Origin: an uncultured Prevotellaceae bacterium
GTDB lineage: Bacteria; Bacteroidota; Bacteroidia; Bacteroidales; Bacteroidaceae
NCBI GenBank assembly: GCA_900315455.1
Contig: OMZE01000006.1
Coordinates: 1-64,000, forward strand
Length of the DNA stretch: 64,000 bases
Direction: 5' to 3'
Positions within the stretch are counted from its first letter, which is position 1; each line of letters starts with the position of its first letter. The position numbers and the translations under genes were made by a program. Under the pieces are notes generated by a model. The model saw only the letters and a program-made list of their open reading frames with translations, searched no databases and was not told where the DNA came from. Below are positions 62,053-64,000 of the stretch, piece by piece.

Positions 62053-63486
62053 TTATACGATATATACTTCAGGCATCCTAATTTTGAACTCGGGGTCAAT
62101 ATTGTGACATTGCTCTTTTACAATACCACGGCGATGAATAGCAGGATTCAGACAATATAGTTCAAACTCTTCTTTATTTACATCTGCAACATATCTCCAA
62201 TGAGGGAAAAGAAGTTTCATATATCCAGTTGCTATGCGCTTTATAGCCTTTGAATCACGGACATCTGCTTTCTTTTCAAACTTACACAACTGATCAAATA
62301 ACAGTCCATACGTGTTATTTGTACGCATAGTGTGTAATATTTCCGAGAAATATTCAACATTTATAGTCCAGCCTTTAAATATCATACTGCTGTTGATACG
62401 AGGCAAAAGCCATCCTTCAATAAAACAATGAAAACGGTCTAGTAAAGCTGATTCACGGAAATTCTCAGGAAGAGAATCAAAATACATTGGTGAAATAGGG
62501 CGATGTTGTTCTGTCAATGGTATATTCCCCATAAGCATCAATCCACATTCTGATGTAAATTCATTGTTATCAATAGTGGTTTTCCCACTTTCAAGATATG
62601 ACTTTAAAGCAGCTTGGATTTCGGCTGGTTCTTGAAAAACTATGGTTTGTATCTCATCAAATACAGTAAAATCATGATTTTTGATGATACCATTCTGCTG
62701 CTTTGCCTTATCATAGAATAGCTTTGCACGGGTCACTTTACCACCGCTGACTAGCCATCCATATTTTGACAAATTACCGAATACATATGATTTTCCTGTT
62801 CCTTTGGGTGCTAACTCTATGACGTTTAGTCTCGGTTCTGCAAAAATAAGGAGCCGTGTTATAAACTCTAACTTCTGAGTTTCATTAGCAAAACCATCAG
62901 GGTCGTATTCCATGGCTGATAGCAACAAGTCCATCCATTCTGTTGTGGTAAAGTGCTGGCGTGCTTCAGCGAGATATCCGATGTCAACAGAACTATATGG
63001 CTTGAATGGCTTGTAGTCCACCATTTGAACATGGAATTTCTTCCCGTCATTATCAGGAAGCAGACAGAGTTTCACGATACCCCATTTTTCACCATCTACA
63101 AGTTCGCCTTGGTGCTTATTGTATGTAAACTCAGGTATTATTCCCTCACGGAGTTTTATTCCGTAGTCAGGGATTGCAAATTGCTTTTGTCCCTTTACCA
63201 AGTCAATGTAAATTATGAAACGTGCAAGAAGAACAACTTCTTGACCAGATACTATTCTGTCTTTGACTGACCCAGAGTTTGCGGGGATAACCTGATCAAG
63301 AAATTTGGTCAACCCCAATGTATCTATTTCGCCAGTTTGGACATTCAAATAACGTTTTAGCAGGAAGTCCTTGACAAAAGCAGGAAGATTTCGACCTGCA
63401 AATATACTATTGGTTTTCTCAGGATCTTTGTAAATTGACATCTGAGAAAAATACATTCTTATTTTTTCACTTATTTCTGCTTTCAT
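62053..63486 (-). CDS. brxL: BrxL-like AAA+ ATPase without Lon protease domain
   Basis: The 477-aa protein has the BrxL/Lon-related core: an N-terminal region KIRMYFSQMSIYKDPEK, then LPAFVKDFLLKRYLN (as in the family's VPxYVLEYLLGxY). The AAA+ domain has Walker A APKGTGKSYVFG near 226-237, followed by GWLVSGGKVTRAKLFYD, and Walker B FTVFDEIQT near 275. It stops before any Lon-type protease domain, at a length similar to the short BrxL family. BrxL-type proteins form DNA-binding rings in BREX defence. It starts 12 nt after the PglZ stop. Confidence 0.82.
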   Translation of the reverse strand: MKAEISEKIRMYFSQMSIYKDPEKTNSIFAGRNLPAFVKDFLLKRYLNVQTGEIDTLGLTKFLDQVIPANSGSVKDRIVSGQEVVLLARFIIYIDLVKGQKQFAIPDYGIKLREGIIPEFTYNKHQGELVDGEKWGIVKLCLLPDNDGKKFHVQMVDYKPFKPYSSVDIGYLAEARQHFTTTEWMDLLLSAMEYDPDGFANETQKLEFITRLLIFAEPRLNVIELAPKGTGKSYVFGNLSKYGWLVSGGKVTRAKLFYDKAKQQNGIIKNHDFTVFDEIQTIVFQEPAEIQAALKSYLESGKTTIDNNEFTSECGLMLMGNIPLTEQHRPISPMYFDSLPENFRESALLDRFHCFIEGWLLPRINSSMIFKGWTINVEYFSEILHTMRTNNTYGLLFDQLCKFEKKADVRDSKAIKRIATGYMKLLFPHWRYVADVNKEEFELYCLNPAIHRRGIVKEQCHNIDPEFKIRMPEVYIV

Positions 63487-63497
63487 TTTTCTATGAA

Positions 63498-64000
63498 TTA
63501 AAAGCCACCAAAGAGATCATCCTCCTTGGCTCCTGTTGTTATGTTGATTCTGAAATCTCTCATGACATTACCTATCACTAGAGACACAATATCACATTTT
63601 TCATTAACTGAAATTGGCTCACTCTCAAATAGGTCTCCTCCAATCTGATGTAAGGCATATCGGATGCCATCATATTCCACGACTGGAATTTCTATAGAAG
63701 GAATGTTTTTGATACGGAACTGGATAACAGGATTTGCCCCATTCAATTCCAATGTCAAAATATCTGCAGACCATTCTGCATCTACAACGTAGCTTGAAAT
63801 GATGAAGATAGGAACCAACACTTCCTCAGGTGTACATCCTCCATGAATACCCTGCCCCTTAGGAACTTTATTGCAAAGAGAATTGTGTCTCAAAGCACAA
63901 ACAGTCTTTCCGTCTTCCAAGCGGAAATAATTGTCATCTTTTGTCCATGTACCGTTTCGTTTCAGAGCGACGCGTCCATGGTGATCAGGCTCAACACCGT
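63498..64000 (-). CDS. pglZ: PglZ-domain protein, C-terminal part (5' cut by window edge)
   Basis: The frame is open to the right edge. It shows the C-terminal PglZ signature: PDHHGRVALKR and FRLEDGKTVCALRHN, then GIHGGCTPEEVLVPIFI, the phosphatase-like HGG-x-x-x-EEVxVP motif. A further beta domain (IEIPVVEYDGIRYALHQIGG) and a DDLFGGF end follow. PglZ is the common marker of BREX systems, an alkaline-phosphatase-fold protein needed for defence. It is the first visible gene of the cluster, and other partners probably lie upstream beyond the window. Confidence 0.8.
   Translation of the reverse strand, partial: GVEPDHHGRVALKRNGTWTKDDNYFRLEDGKTVCALRHNSLCNKVPKGQGIHGGCTPEEVLVPIFIISSYVVDAEWSADILTLELNGANPVIQFRIKNIPSIEIPVVEYDGIRYALHQIGGDLFESEPISVNEKCDIVSLVIGNVMRDFRINITTGAKEDDLFGGF

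Overview
The window looks like a chromosome segment of a Bacteroidales bacterium, most likely Prevotella or a close relative. The evidence is the Bacteroidetes-type promoters (TTTG, about 19-21 nt, TAnnTTTG) in front of many genes, a C10 (interpain/streptopain-like) protease with BspA-like repeats, RNase Y beside ZapA, anaerobic NrdD/NrdG, and Bacteroidetes-style mobilisation genes.

Positions 1-21992 are mostly housekeeping: an AlaX-like editing protein, a secreted C10 protease, RNase G, an HU protein, a Wzc-type tyrosine kinase with RmlA, the zapA-rny cluster, nrdD-nrdG with a LuxR-type regulator, a periplasmic PLD-family enzyme, the Kdo genes kdsD and kdsA, a small Imm32-like protein and a retropepsin-like aspartyl protease.

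Positions 22099-40786 are a surface-polysaccharide locus. It holds a complete GDP-heptose pathway (GmhA, HddA and a fused HddC-GmhB), three glycosyltransferases, a WecA-like and a PglC/WcaJ-like initiating transferase, a Wzy-like polymerase, two Wzz proteins, a Wzx flippase, a Wza-like exporter and an AsnB-type amidotransferase. Wzc and RmlA at 5997-9428 probably serve the same pathway.

Positions 41196-47902 are visibly AT-richer and hold what I consider the best candidate for an undescribed system. A WYL-domain regulator is followed by an unusual protein that joins a degenerate N6-DNA-methylase/specificity-like region to a histidine-kinase domain. Next come a receiver protein with an unknown C-terminal domain and a separately transcribed PIF1-like helicase with a TPR-like tail. 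The methylase-kinase and helicase genes have the same promoter/operator module, 39 of 47 positions identical, with a 27-bp inverted repeat. This suggests the four genes form one regulon.

Positions 49683-50057 are tmRNA. From its 3' end to beyond the right edge of the window lies an integrated mobilisable element. It carries a VirE-N-type primase, a RepA-like ATPase, an excisionase-like HTH protein, a 48/49-bp repeat array, a relaxase with a MobC-like partner, and an oriT-like nested inverted repeat. Its apparent cargo is a BREX-related set: a PglZ-domain protein (cut by the window edge), a short BrxL-like ATPase, a 92-aa protein, a Rad50/DndD-like ATPase, a 175-aa protein and an AlbA_2 regulator. 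No integrase is visible, so it is probably beyond position 64000.
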